Origin: Taudactylus pleione
Lineage: Eukaryota > Chordata > Amphibia > Anura > Myobatrachidae
Direction: 5' to 3'
Assembly: GCA_031769625.1 (NCBI GenBank)
Contig: JAUIMM010000702.1
Coordinates: 2,340,501-2,404,500, forward strand
DNA: 64,000 bases
Positions 34,756 through 45,330 of this stretch are shown one piece after another; position 1 is the stretch's first letter, and each line of letters opens with the position of its first letter. Position numbers and translations under genes: made by a program. The notes under the pieces are model-generated. The model had not been told where the DNA came from. It did not search any database and was given only the letters and a program-made list of their open reading frames with translations.

Positions 34756-36574
34756 CAGATCTAGAGAAAAACCTCAGAGAAATACAGCCATTGTTAGGAG
34801 TAATTAATAGCGACAAGAGTTATTGATGTGACGATTTAATTTAAGAAATAAAAATATACAATTTTCTTTTTTGTCAGATTAAGAAATGGCTATTTCTGTG
34901 GGTGAGGTAGTGTATGGTGTCAGAGAGTGATAGTGAGTAAATTGCATGGAGAAAGTCATAGCGTCAAGGACGGGTGGTCGGTGAGGGGTATTTCAACGGG
35001 TGAAGCATGGTGTCAGGGAGTGGTGGCAAGTTGCAGGTATCTCTGTACATGAGGTATGAGACTTGTGCAGCGTATTTTTCCATCTTTGCTCCCCCAGCTG
35101 TCAAAAGCTGGCTATGCCACCTGCTCTCAGTCCTGCAGATGTCAGGGTACAATTGTAGAGATGAGCAAAATTGTCACAACAGTTCCACTAAATATTCACT
35201 TTGTTTCTCATTTCAGTGCAACATCCTATCTCAGTGACTATGGTTGGCAGAGGACCCAGACTTATGATGCCTACAGTAATGTTAGACGGATTATTTTTGA
35301 CTTCTTCGTCAAAAAACATAAACCAGCGCGCAATGAGATCTTCACTACTTTTCTAGTAAATAAACATAAATGTAAACAACTGCTAAGACACATTTTAAAT
35401 AATCTAAGGGAAAATCTGGAAGTAAGGGCAAAGAGGTTTTCTTATATGTTGCCTATATATGTAATTAGTGCATAGCATTTGCATAAAACAACCACTAGAC
35501 AGGTATAAAACTCACAACAATACAGTATGTGCATATAAGCAAGCAAAATGTAAACCCAGACAGACATCTTTAGGATTTAAGTATGAGTTTATTAATGCAG
35601 TGAATATCTATATCTATAGAATACACCAAATATGTATAGAAAGACTGATTGGGGATTTATGTTTAGTGGAGGATTTTGTTTTTCTGTAATAGAAGGTCAA
35701 GAATTGGGTGTGCGACACACATGAATCATTGTCTTCAGTGCAAAATTATAATTGTTATATACATTTACCATAATGCTATTGTATCAGTCTGACAAAACAC
35801 ATGCTAAATACTAGATCCCTATCTCATCAGACAAGTATTACTCTTATTTAGCTTAAGGTGACACTTTTATCTTTAAACTATATATTTATGCTCATATGTC
35901 TACTAACCACATTAGAATTTGTGCTAAACAACTGATGGGCCAGTCACTCTCAATGAATATATCAATTAGACAGCAGTTTTTTGGCAAAATGCTCTTCTTT
36001 ACTTAGCTCTAGAGTCTGGATGACTTATGTTGTAACAGATACAAATGCTTTAGTACTTTTTTTTTCTTGCACACAAATGGTATTTAAATTATCGTGACGA
36101 ACTCATACATTATAAAAAGTTCTATTTCAACTGATATTTATTGTGTAACCAGTCGTACCATTAAGTGCTGCATGCCATTCACATCTGAGATCCATTTTTT
36201 AGCTGGAATAGAGAACTAATAGCCATTGAAGCTGTAGAACTGTCGTTGTATCACATTTTATGGTCAAAAGAAAAAAAATAAAGTATGCTGATTTGGAGAT
36301 AATGAAGATTTTGAACAATCACTTGCTCTACTATATAAGATAAAGGCATATGCTCAGAGGATTACCTTTGATGATGGACCTATGAAATTCCCGCCTTTGG
36401 GAGTTGCGTCATTTGGGTGTGGAATCTCTTTCCAGATGGTCCTATAGATTTTTTTATTGACCATTAATTCAAATTTTACTAGATAGTTAGAGAACGGCTT
36501 GAGCTTAGTTCACAGGGTATGACTACAAACTGTGCATGTACTCAGCTACATACTGCATATCTGCATATATCTTC
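34756..36574. other. Repeat-poor AT-rich stretch
   Basis: I recognise no transposon ends or tandem repeats. A 139-codon plus-strand frame at 35056-35475 shows no known domain. A pyrimidine-rich tract ending in CAG at about 35195-35217 resembles a splice acceptor, but no donor-bounded exon with a recognised product follows. Confidence 0.3.
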
Positions 36575-36584
36575 ACACTGTGGT

Positions 36585-36760
36585 CTCATTTATCAGCAAT
36601 TTTCAGCACTCACAATGAGTGATAAAACTAGCTGCATATGATAAATGGTGCTCCAGCCAATCAGCTCACAACTGTAATTTATCTAACAGATGACAGTTGG
36701 CAGCTGATTGGCTGGAGCACATTTATTATATGCAGCGAGTTTTATCACTCGGGTGCTAAA
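36585..36760. mobile_element. CCAAT-type MITE, catttatcagcaa ends
   Basis: Inverted arms: gagtgataaaactagctgca, tatgataaatg, tgctccagccaatcagctc on the left against gagctg-type agctgattggctggagca and tgcagcgagttttatcactc on the right. A relative is at 41973-42126. Confidence 0.7.
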
Positions 36761-36939
36761 TGCGATGGTCGGGAATCTGCGCATGAGCCAGGCTCGCACT
36801 GTGCATGTGCATGGGTCTGCGATGTTGGACGGCGTTCGGCACTAGACTGTAAGTGATTGACAGTCTCTTGCCATTTCGGGGGGTGAAGGGCGTGGCGCTG
36901 GCCCTTGTTTCCCAATACAGAGGCGTGTAGCCATCATTG

Positions 36940-37070
36940 GGAGGGAGTTGAAAGGCCTGGATCTCCATCGGCTGATGTAGATATCCTGGCCTCCTTTCAG
37001 CATCTGCGGCTGCTGGTTTGTGTGACTCGATGGTCATTCAACCGGCCGATGGGATCACAGATGATCCGAT
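36940..37070. repeat. Interspersed repeat shared with 63725-63830
   Basis: ggatctccatcggctgatgt, agatatcctggcctcctt and tggtcattcaaccggccgat are nearly the same as at 63735-63830. The full ends were not defined. Confidence 0.6.
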
Positions 37071-38346
37071 GCTGTATCCCTGCGTCATTCTGAGGTACGT
37101 TTCATACCTCAGAATGACATATTAATCACTTTTGTGCCATGACAGCACTGTTAAGAAGTAAACTTACATTATTATATTGTTTTGTATGAATTATCTGAAC
37201 ATTCTTGTTGCCGGAAAGTCTAACTAAATCCAAAATGTTTATAACCAAATTGTAAAGTAGATACATGAGACATTGATCCACAGATGTGAAACTAAAGAAT
37301 ATAGTGTGTGGCTATATAAATTAGAAATAAATTAAAAAGTACACTTTTTGGAATAACATATTTATTAAAACCTCTTCGCCATTTTCTAACCCTCTCCTAA
37401 GCATGACAAGACCATGCATTCACTGGCAATGATAAGGAGGGAAGCATAGACTACTATAAGTAACCAGCACCTCTCTATAGATATGAGCTGATTACTAAAT
37501 GGCTCCCTGTCGCTGCAGGATGAATTAAGGGCAGTAGACTTCAGAGTTCTCTAAACGGCAGTCATAGGTAGTTTGCATAAAAATAATCAGATCACATTTG
37601 CGATTGGAGTGAGGTGAGTATGAGCGCCTTTAGGAGGGTTTCCTGTTGCACAGAATCTCTACGTGGGTTATACAGAGGATTCAGCTTCTGGGAACCTGTT
37701 GTTTAGTGTCTGCTTTAAAAAAAATAATATAAAAACACTTTGAGGCCCATATACAGTGGAAATCGTTGCTCTGCCCACGTTCACAAATGGGCACACACAA
37801 GTGCTGTCAATGCAGTCATACACATTTTGATCGCATCTACACCTATGACTGAAGAGGCAGAACTGGGTTTTGTTGGGGATTTTTCACATAGGCAAAGTTC
37901 AGTGATGGTCTGTTCACACAAATGTGGCTGATGCACATCTGGATATAAGATATTTTAATTGTATTATTGCAATCCTGTGTGTCATCTTAGCACCGACACC
38001 TTAAGTGCACTGGGAAATGGATGAGCACAATGTGGACACAGAATAGAACTGTACCTGATCAAGAGACCTTTAATGCCTGTCCAGCTAAATCCATTGACTG
38101 CAGGGTATATAGAGCCATCTTCACCAGTAAGCAACCTTGTAATTTCCTTGCAGACTGACTCAAATTTGATTGGAGGGAGGTTTCTGCTATCACATTGGAA
38201 AATATCTGACATAATTGATTGCATGTCAGGTGCTCTAATCACTGCTGGTGGTATGTGGAGGCACTTTGCACAGTGGGAGGTATGTAGAGGAACCTAATGC
38301 AGTGGTATTATGAGGGGACAGCGATGATAGGTAGGTGCACCTAACA
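37071..38346. other. No recognised feature
   Basis: AT-rich, no domain-bearing frame, no clear repeat. Confidence 0.3.
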
Positions 38347-38510
38347 AAGGGGTCTATGTACTAAGCTTTGGAGAGAGATAAAATGGAAGGAGATAAAGTG
38401 CCAACCAATTAGCTCCTAACTGTCATTTTCAAACACAGCCAATTAGGAGCCGATTGGCTGGTACTTTATTTCTGTTCACTTTATCTCTCTCCAAGGGTAG
38501 TATATAGACC
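38347..38510. mobile_element. CCAAT-type MITE, ggggtctat ends
   Basis: aaggggtctatgtactaagc at the left mirrors agtatatagacccc at the right. Inner arms: aagtgccaaccaattagctc and gagccgattggctggtactt. Confidence 0.75.
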
Positions 38511-38611
38511 CCATAATGATGGCATGTGTGTGGAGTACACACATGCCATCATAGTGTGTTAGTGTAGAGCACCGTTGTAGCAGGATGTCAATGGCCTACA
38601 ATGAAAACAAT

Positions 38612-39132
38612 GGGCCTGATTCAGACCCACTCGCGAGCGGCTGTCTGCTCGCAAGTGGGTCGATGTTATGGACTGAGCATGCGCACGACGGAGGGAGCTC
38701 CGTCGTGCGCATGCGCCAGACGCGACGAGCGAAGGAAAGTCCTTCGCTCGTTGTGTCCGATCAAAGGGGGCGTGCTGTCAATGTTGATTGACAGCACGCC
38801 CCCTTTGGTGGGCGTGCCGGGGGCGTGCCTCCCTGATGGGGGCGTTCCCCCACTGACATCGCTAGTGATGTCAGTGGGAGTGATTTTGGCTCTGATAGAG
38901 CCAAAATCACTCCGGAGCTTGCGGTTGAAAACCTCAACCGCAGGCTCCGGCTCGCAATTTCGATGGTCGCGATGGTCACGACCATCGCGGCCATCACAAT
39001 GCACGCTCGTATAGCCTGTGGGTGGTGACCCACAGCTATACGAGCGTCCAGGAGGACGCTCCATTTTCATGGAGCCCGGCCCTCATTCAGAGCGTGCGCT
39101 CTGCTCAGAGCATATGGCTCTGAATGAGGGCC
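38612..39132 (+). mobile_element. Serial-hairpin transposon, copy 2 (best preserved)
   Basis: Ends: gggcctgattcagac and gctctgaatgagggcc. Between them nearly every base belongs to a hairpin. Three are perfect: a 17-bp stem (38677-38693 with 38698-38714), a 12-bp stem (38725-38736 with 38740-38751) and a 20-bp stem (38762-38781 with 38788-38807). Then follow cactgacatc..gatgtcagtg, gattttggctct..agagccaaaatc, gcggttga..tcaaccgc, cgatggtcgcg..cgcgaccatcg-like, and cgctcgtatagc..gctatacgagcg. Relatives lie at 11776-12256 and 42229-42652. Non-coding; the frames on both strands reflect palindromy. Confidence 0.85.
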
Positions 39133-39589
39133 AATATTTTGTAAGTGAATGTTACTGAAAATGTAGAAAAGGTTTCTTATGTGCAGTACAACACTATCAC
39201 TATTCCCATATATTGCTTCATATTTCACTCTACATGCAGTTACTCTGTTTCCACAGGGGGTGCAGCTCTTCCTGTACTCATGCCGTGACCCCCTGATCTC
39301 TGCTACTCCACCACTGGATGATCACTTCCTCTGGCTCCTTCTCCTCTGGGTGGTCAGTTCTTGTGCACCTCTGTTCCCCCCCTGCTTCCCTACACATTCA
39401 GTTTATTCATTAGCTGTATGTATTCTGTGTAAATGGCATATTGGGAGGTATGTGATGAGTAAAAGGAAAACAATTTGAACATGACCAGCTTTACATGAAA
39501 AAAATTATCTGTGATACCCCAAAACAGGACATCCCTTCATCATTTATATTTGTTTTAATATAAACTGTTTTCTTGAAGGAACAGAGGAG

Positions 39590-39806
39590 TCACACACCAG
39601 ACTGACACATCCCCCCACACATATACAGACACCTGATGCAGCTGTGGGGGAGGAGCCTCAAGACTGCCATAGAGAGAGAGGAAATGGAGAGAAATACCTA
39701 AGGCTTAAGCAAAGCCCTGAGAGGTGACAGCCAGAGAGCCCTGATCTGACAGAGGATGGAGATTCCCAGGAGTGGGAGCAGGACCTGACAGATTTAGGAG
39801 GATCAG
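39590..39806 (+). other. Possible untranslated exon ending in a donor-like site
   Basis: A moderately GC-rich, frame-poor stretch ends at about 39806 in gaggatcag|gtcagtgat, a good match to a 5' splice donor. From memory, similar leaders followed by short tandem repeats occur near frog zinc-finger gene clusters, but I cannot verify this and see no coding exon. Confidence 0.2.
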
Positions 39807-39960
39807 GTCAGTGATGATAATACTGCCCTGCACCCCTCACAGAGAGTAACAGAGATTCAGGCTGCCACTTGTGACAGAGGATACATATGCAGCACTGGCA
39901 ATTGCCACAGACATCACCTTAGAGAAAAGTTATTTAATCTTCATAAAATAAGTACTTCTA

Positions 39961-40250
39961 TGACAGCACTGAGGACAGACAGTAATGGCTGACAGGCTAT
40001 GCACTCATACAGGCAGCACATACTGCTCTAACCAGTAACACCAGGAATACTCTCACCTGACAGCACTGAGGACAGTAATGGCTGACAGGGTATACACTCA
40101 TACAGGCAGCACATACAGCTCTAACCAGTAACACCAGGAATACCCTCACCTGACAGCACTGAGGACAGTAATGGCTGACAGGGTATACACTCATACAGGC
40201 AGCACATACAGCTCTAACCAGTAACACCAGGAATACCCTCACCTGACAAC
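39961..40250. repeat. 93-bp tandem repeat, about three copies
   Basis: caggcagcaca begins at 40010, 40103 and 40196, an exact 93-bp period. Because 93 is divisible by three, a minus-strand frame stays open through the array. It is not evidence of a protein. Confidence 0.9.
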
Positions 40251-40281
40251 TACAGTCACCTAATACAGAATTACTACCTAC

Positions 40282-40756
40282 TGTAATGAGCTTACTGGAT
40301 GCTACTATTCACTAGGTAATTAGAATGTGTGGGAAGGTAAATGAAAATTGTTGCTTCATGTAAATTGCAATGTCCTATAGCCCTATTTAGGGCTGTGTAG
40401 TGTGAGCCATTAGGGGAAGCTTTTGGTGATAGTAATAATGATAATACATATAGAAGTATTTACTGCTTAACTTTGTGATATTGAATTATATTTACTGTAA
40501 TTTTGTGTGCATAGTTTGGTATAATCTGGAATTTGTGTTTTAATGTTTAATTGATGCTGGATTAGCTGTATTTAATGCAAACATGTTTTATTACTTGGGA
40601 GGCGATCCAGTCAAATAAAACCGAATTTTCCTTTATTAACCTGTGTGATTCTTGGGTCTGGGGTCAGGTTACCTTCACCTCTCTGCCAAGGAAGAAGGAA
40701 CCTGTTACGTTTGAAGGAACCTACCCGAAATACTGGATAACGAAGGTGGGTGTCAC
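40282..40756 (+). repeat. LTR-like segment
   Basis: A frame-poor segment starting tgtaatgagc has an AATAAAA polyadenylation-type signal at about 40615-40621, then a GT/T-rich stretch, and ends near gggtgtca. This is the order of U3, R and U5 in a solo LTR. I saw no partner LTR and no duplication at the edges, so the call is weak. Confidence 0.25.
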
Positions 40757-41514
40757 CGATCTACTCTGAAAAAGACAGCATTCTCAAAACATGTGCAATG
40801 TTCCTTCCCAGAATATTTGCTAGAGGTTAGAAGGTGGCATGTAATCCATGTATAAATAGTAAAAAGTTCTCTCTTTTTACTAATTGTTCACAGTGATGTT
40901 TTTACAAATGGGGGATCCCATGTGCAATGTTTTTTGCGGGGTGCTCCCTACCCTTTGAAAAATTATGCTAGTGCATGTGTAGAACATAGCAGTGACTCTT
41001 GCAGAGTGCCAATGTCATTGCTATCTTCTGTCATATTTCGGTCAATAAGCTTTTTATCCGTCGTTTTCTCTGGAGGAAAGACATATCCCTTTTCCAACAA
41101 AAACCAAGGGGACTACTCAGGCTTTTGAACACGTTCCAACCCAGGTCAGAAAACATTTACACCTTCCACCCATGTTATTCCTGGGTCGACCCTGTTTACA
41201 CTGAACCCTGGTCTGCCCCTATGGATGTCATAAATAATGTCCTTTTGCAGGCTCACAAAGATTCCAATTAGCGACTTTTGTGGTGACCCGGGTCGTATAA
41301 CCCAAGTCGGACCGTTTACACTGCTACGTTACCCGGGTCGTTCCCGTGTCCAACCCTTGTTGCTATCCAGGTTGGACTCCCAGGTTATTCGAAACATGTT
41401 GTTTTTTTTGGGACCCTTTCCCACTGAGCCGCGACTCGAGTTGACGCAGCGAAAACCCTAGTTATTGCGGCAGTGGAAAAGGGGTGTTATCTTTGCTTCT
41501 CACAACCCACTAAC
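40757..41514. other. Probable old repeat with acccgggt phrases
   Basis: 41150-41400 repeats phrases such as gtttacactg and gttacccgggtc. No ends or protein were recognised. Confidence 0.3.
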
Positions 41515-41851
41515 AGGGGTATTCAATATGGGAGTGAAAAGTCCGTGCTGGACTTTTCGCTCCACATTGGAGATTTTCCTGGGATAAAGTATCGGGCGCG
41601 CGCCCGCTTTATCCCCGTATTCAATATAAAACCTACGAAAACGGGAACCTGCGAAGTGGGATCTGCGAAAAAACAAAATTTATCTGGAAAAAATTGTAGG
41701 ACCCCCCTAAAACTGTAAAAACATGGGGGATCACTATGGGTACCCCCGTTTTAGCCTGCAAATGAAAGTCGGGGATTTAAATAGCCGCAGCAGGTGTTTT
41801 TTTCCCGACATTGAAGAAGTGTTGCAGAAGAGCACCATATTAAATACCCCT
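41515..41851. mobile_element. MITE with aggggtattcaata ends
   Basis: aggggtattcaatat at the left mirrors atattaaatacccct at the right. Internal hairpins include gaaaagtccgtgctggacttttc and cgggcgcgcgcccg. Confidence 0.75.
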
Positions 41852-41972
41852 ATAAGTCACTGATTTCTTCTGTGGGACCATTCTGACTACAGCTTATTAT
41901 AGTCTCCATAAAGCTTTATGGTGACAGCGGCTTAACTCAATTTAACTTTTCACCATCCTGAGATAAGACATA

Positions 41973-42126
41973 AAGGGCCTCATTTATAAACGAGTTTTAT
42001 CATTGACAAGGAGTGATAAAACTCGTTGCGTATGATAATTGTGCTCCAGCCAATCTGCTCCCAACCGTCATCTCTTTGAAAAATTACAGTTGTAAATGAT
42101 AAAACTTGTTGATATATAAGGCCCAA
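41973..42126. mobile_element. CCAAT-type MITE, gggcctcatttata ends
   Basis: gggcctcatttataaacgag at the left mirrors tgatatataaggccc at the right. It shares gagtgataaaactcgttgc and gtgctccagccaatctgctc with 36585-36760. The second CCAAT arm is deleted. Confidence 0.65.
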
Positions 42127-42228
42127 AGTCGGTAGGTATACTCCAACTCTAACTCTGCATAGTCCACAGCGAACTCATACTGCGAATTGCAGTTGCAATC
42201 CAATCCAAGGTAAAAATGTTGGGACACA

Positions 42229-42652
42229 GGCCCTGATTCAGAGCCGGACGCTCTGAAAGAGCGCTCGCTCTGAATCAGGGTGTTTTTTTTTCAGGCGGCC
42301 TCCTGGCCGCTCGCATAGCTGTGGGTGACCTGTCAAGACCATCGCGACCATCGGGCTTGCGACGAGACCCTGTGGTAGGGTCTCATGGCCGCAAGCCCCA
42401 GAGAGCCACATGCTCTCCCACGGACATCACTGGTGATGTCAGTGGGGCCACCCACAAACGCAGTAGTTCGCATTGGGAACGCCTCCATTTGTGAAGTCAC
42501 CCCCACGCCACGCTTCCAAAATGGTGCGATCTGTCGATCAAAATCAACAGCCGCCCCCTTTTGGTGCGAGACCCGGAGCGACGGAGCGGAGTGGCCTAAC
42601 ATTCACCCACTCGCGAGCGCATAGCGTTCGCGCGCGGGTCTGAATCAGGCCC
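42229..42652 (-). mobile_element. Serial-hairpin transposon, copy 3 (reverse, degraded)
   Basis: Ends ggccctgattcagagc and gggtctgaatcaggccc. Reading the minus strand reproduces the order seen at 38612-39132, including the block around gttgattttgat, the cactgacatcaccagtgatgt palindrome and the ccatcgcgaccat block. Many stems have mismatches or lost arms. Confidence 0.75.
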
Positions 42653-42876
42653 ACAGTGCCTTGTACACTCCCATAATGGCTAATAAGGCATTTAGAGGTT
42701 TTCAATTAGATTAATTGGCCCAATAATTACATGTCAGTTTTGAATGTTTAAAAAAAATGACCTCAAATTACTCCAAAATCAACTTTTTTGTTGGTTTAAA
42801 TGGAAAAAAAAATAGCTTTTTATAATTTTTTTACATTTTATTGAACAAATTTAAAGTGGCCTCAAAATAACACTAA

Positions 42877-43707
42877 GGGCTCTATTTATTAACATTATTT
42901 TGACTAAAATAAAGTGAAAAAGGGTGTTTTCACACCCTTTTCACATTATTTTAGTATCACTTATAGTTATTACAGGGCAATTGGAGTAGAATTCGTAAAA
43001 TTCTACTCCAACCCCTAAGTATCACTTATTTTTAGTAAAGCAGATCGCATTTCCCATAACTGTAATGGGAAATGTGATCCGACCAGAGTTACTAAAAATA
43101 AAATGTGAAAAAATATCGGGGAAAGCCCTGTGATAATGACGCCACCCCGGTTACCGGACTCCTGCCCTACTCTAACGGGGAGAGCAGAGCTGGGAGTCGG
43201 TCCCAGTAATCAGCTATGTGGTCTAAACAGACCGCAAGCTGATTACTGTAAAAAAAAGAAAAAAGAATTACTTACCTGACTCCAGGGACCAGTGATCGGG
43301 GCTTCGGTGATGACTCCCCTCCGGTCAGCTGGTCTCCCATAGTGCACTCCCAGTGCAGTATTGGAAATCACCTGACCGGAGGCATGGAGAACATCACCGG
43401 AGGCCCGGAGCATGCAGGTAAGTGTAATTAAGGGAGAGGGGGGTCCGCGGGGGCGGGGCTTAGCACCAGGGGGGTAGCGGCGACCGGTCGGCGCATGCGT
43501 GGGCACTTAGTCACGGTATTTTTTGCGAAAATACCGTGATAAGGCTCCGAAGGGGATTCGCAGGGACAGAGCTTTATCGCAAGCTCTGTCCCTGCAAGGG
43601 ATTTGTAGTAAATCCCTGTGATATTGCCTGAATTCGCAATGCAAATTCAGTTGTTAATATCACACTACAATCTGCATTCAATATGCGGATTGTAGTAAAT
43701 AGAGCCC
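42877..43707 (-). mobile_element. Family A non-autonomous transposon, copy 3 (reverse)
   Basis: It begins gggctctatttattaac and ends gtagtaaatagagccc. Read on the minus strand it matches copies 1 and 2, including the agcttgcgataaagctctgtc block and the GC-rich centre, without the insertion present in copy 2. The left flank is TAA and the right flank CAT, so no intact duplication is seen. Confidence 0.75.
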
Positions 43708-43870
43708 CATATCACCTTTTTTCTGCATTTTTGTTTCAATCGTTTGAAATTAAACGAAAAGTTTGCTTCATATTAATTTTAGATTTTTTTTAAAAAAATG
43801 CACAAATCAGCCATTTGATACCGTGTAAAAAAAACAAGAGATATGGTAAGAACTTACCTTTGTTATCTCT

Positions 43871-44025
43871 GTTTCTACGAAGTCCATAGGGTCCACAGGG
43901 TTGACCTTGGGGTATAGCTCGATCTGGATCCACGGGCACCACGCAGTTAAAGCTTTGCTGCTCCCAGGATGCACTTGGGTCCGTCCTCCTCTATACCCCG
44001 CCCCCGAGCCACAGGCACCTCAGTT
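43871..44025. repeat. DIRS inverted terminal repeat, left
   Basis: From gtttctacgaagtccatagg to cacctcagtt. It is the reverse complement of 49806-49965 with few differences. The outermost 30 bases differ from the other end by small indels (gaagtccataggg against the version containing ttcagggtccatagggg). Confidence 0.92.
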
Positions 44026-44170
44026 GGTAAGCAGCCAAGGCCGGAGGAGGAGACTAAACAGAGAGAAGGAAGACTGGAACACACAAGAAACCATACTCAC
44101 AGAAATGGGAGACGGAAAACCCGTGACCAGCCACACAGCCCATTTGAAGCCAGGTGCGTCAGGGCGGGCG

Positions 44171-44257
44171 CCCTGTGGACCCTATGGACTTCGTAGAAAC
44201 ATATCTCTTGTTTTCTACTTCAGGGTCCATAGGGGGTCCACAGGGTTGACCTTGGGG
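44171..44257. repeat. DIRS internal complementary region
   Basis: 44171-44200 is an exact 30/30 reverse complement of the left outer end (43871-43900). 44212-44257 is an exact 46/46 reverse complement of the right outer end (49919-49964). Between them 44201-44213 is the reverse complement of 43832-43844. Both ends thus lie back to back here, as the circular-junction model of DIRS replication predicts. Confidence 0.9.
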
Positions 44258-44276
44258 ATGTCACAAAGCAGTTCAA

Positions 44277-45330
44277 CTAAGGGCGGGGACGCTCCTGTGC
44301 TGAAAGGAGTACCCGGCGCCCAAAGGATGCATCCTGAGAGGCGAAGGTGTCAAACGCATAGAACCTCAAAAACGTCTGAATTGAAGACCATGTAGCCGCC
44401 TTACACAGCAGAACAGCGGAGGCGCCACATCTAGCAGCCCAAGAGGGACCCACAGAACGAGTGGAATGAGCCTTAACAGAGGCTGGCACAGGTAAACCTT
44501 CCTGTGCATAAGCCTCACAAATAATGGAACGAAGCCAACGGGCTAACGTTTGCTTGTTGGCAGGCCAACCCCTCTTGTGAAAACCGAAGAGGACAAACAA
44601 AGAATCCGACTTCCTAACCGAAGCAGTCCGGTCCACATAGATTCTAAGTGCCCGGACCACATTTAAGGAAGCCTCACCAGCAGAAAGATCAGGTGACTGA
44701 AAAGCTGGCACAACAAGTTCCTGATTAATGTGGAACTTTGAGACCACTTTGGGCAAAAACTCAGGACGCGTGCGGAGCACCACCCTGTCCTGGTGAAAAA
44801 TCAGAAAAGGAGGGCGACAGGAAAGCGCCCCCAATTCTGACACCCTCCTGGCAGAAGCAATTGCCAGGAGAAAAATGGTCTTAAACGTCAGCCACTTGAG
44901 CTCCACCGACTCAAGCGGCTCAAAAGAAGGACCCTGCAAGTCCCGCAGTACCACCGCCAAGGAGCCACAGGAGGCACGAAGGGAGGCTGTATCCTGAGAA
45001 CACCCTGGAAAAAGGTGTGAACATCCGGTAGTGTAGCAATCCGTCGCTGAAACCACACGGACAAAGCAGACACATGAACCTTCAGAGAGGCCAGGCGTAA
45101 GCCGAGGTCCAAACCTGATTGAAGGAACTCCAAGATTCTTGAAACCCGGAACACCTGCGGATCATAGTTTCTGGATTCACACCACTGAAAATAAGTGTGC
45201 CACACCCTGTGGTAAATCCGCGCGGAAGCAGGCTTGCGTGCCCTAAGCATGGTACCAATGACCGAACTGGAGAAACCCCCAGACCTCAAGACGGCTGTCT
45301 CAAGAGCCACGCCGTCAAAGACAGCCGACC
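44277..45330 (-). pseudogene. DIRS tyrosine recombinase (integrase), frameshifted
   Basis: The enzyme would insert the circular DNA copy by site-specific recombination. The N-terminal, core-binding part (about 45300-44965) lies in one frame: ARKPASARIYHRVWHTYFQW, then the VSRILEFLQSGLDLGL region. The catalytic part lies in another frame ending at 44277: SARRVSELGAL gives the first catalytic arginine, KAHSTRS the HxxR box, and FLRFYAFD, about 45 residues before the stop, holds the likely nucleophilic tyrosine. A deletion of two bases modulo three near 44960 separates the two. The N-terminal part overlaps the end of the RT-RNase H frame in the -1 frame. The stop codon is about 20 bp from the internal complementary region. 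Confidence 0.85.

Noticed and set aside
35056..35475. 139-codon plus-strand frame with an acceptor-like CAG at about 35217
   Set aside because: No known domain, no matching donor, and AT-rich composition; most likely chance.
39997..40242. 81-codon minus-strand frame with perfect 31-residue repeats
   Set aside because: The 93-bp period keeps the frame open; no start context or domain supports a protein.
43901..44395. 164-codon plus-strand frame
   Set aside because: It lies across the DIRS terminal repeat and internal complementary region, antisense to the recombinase.
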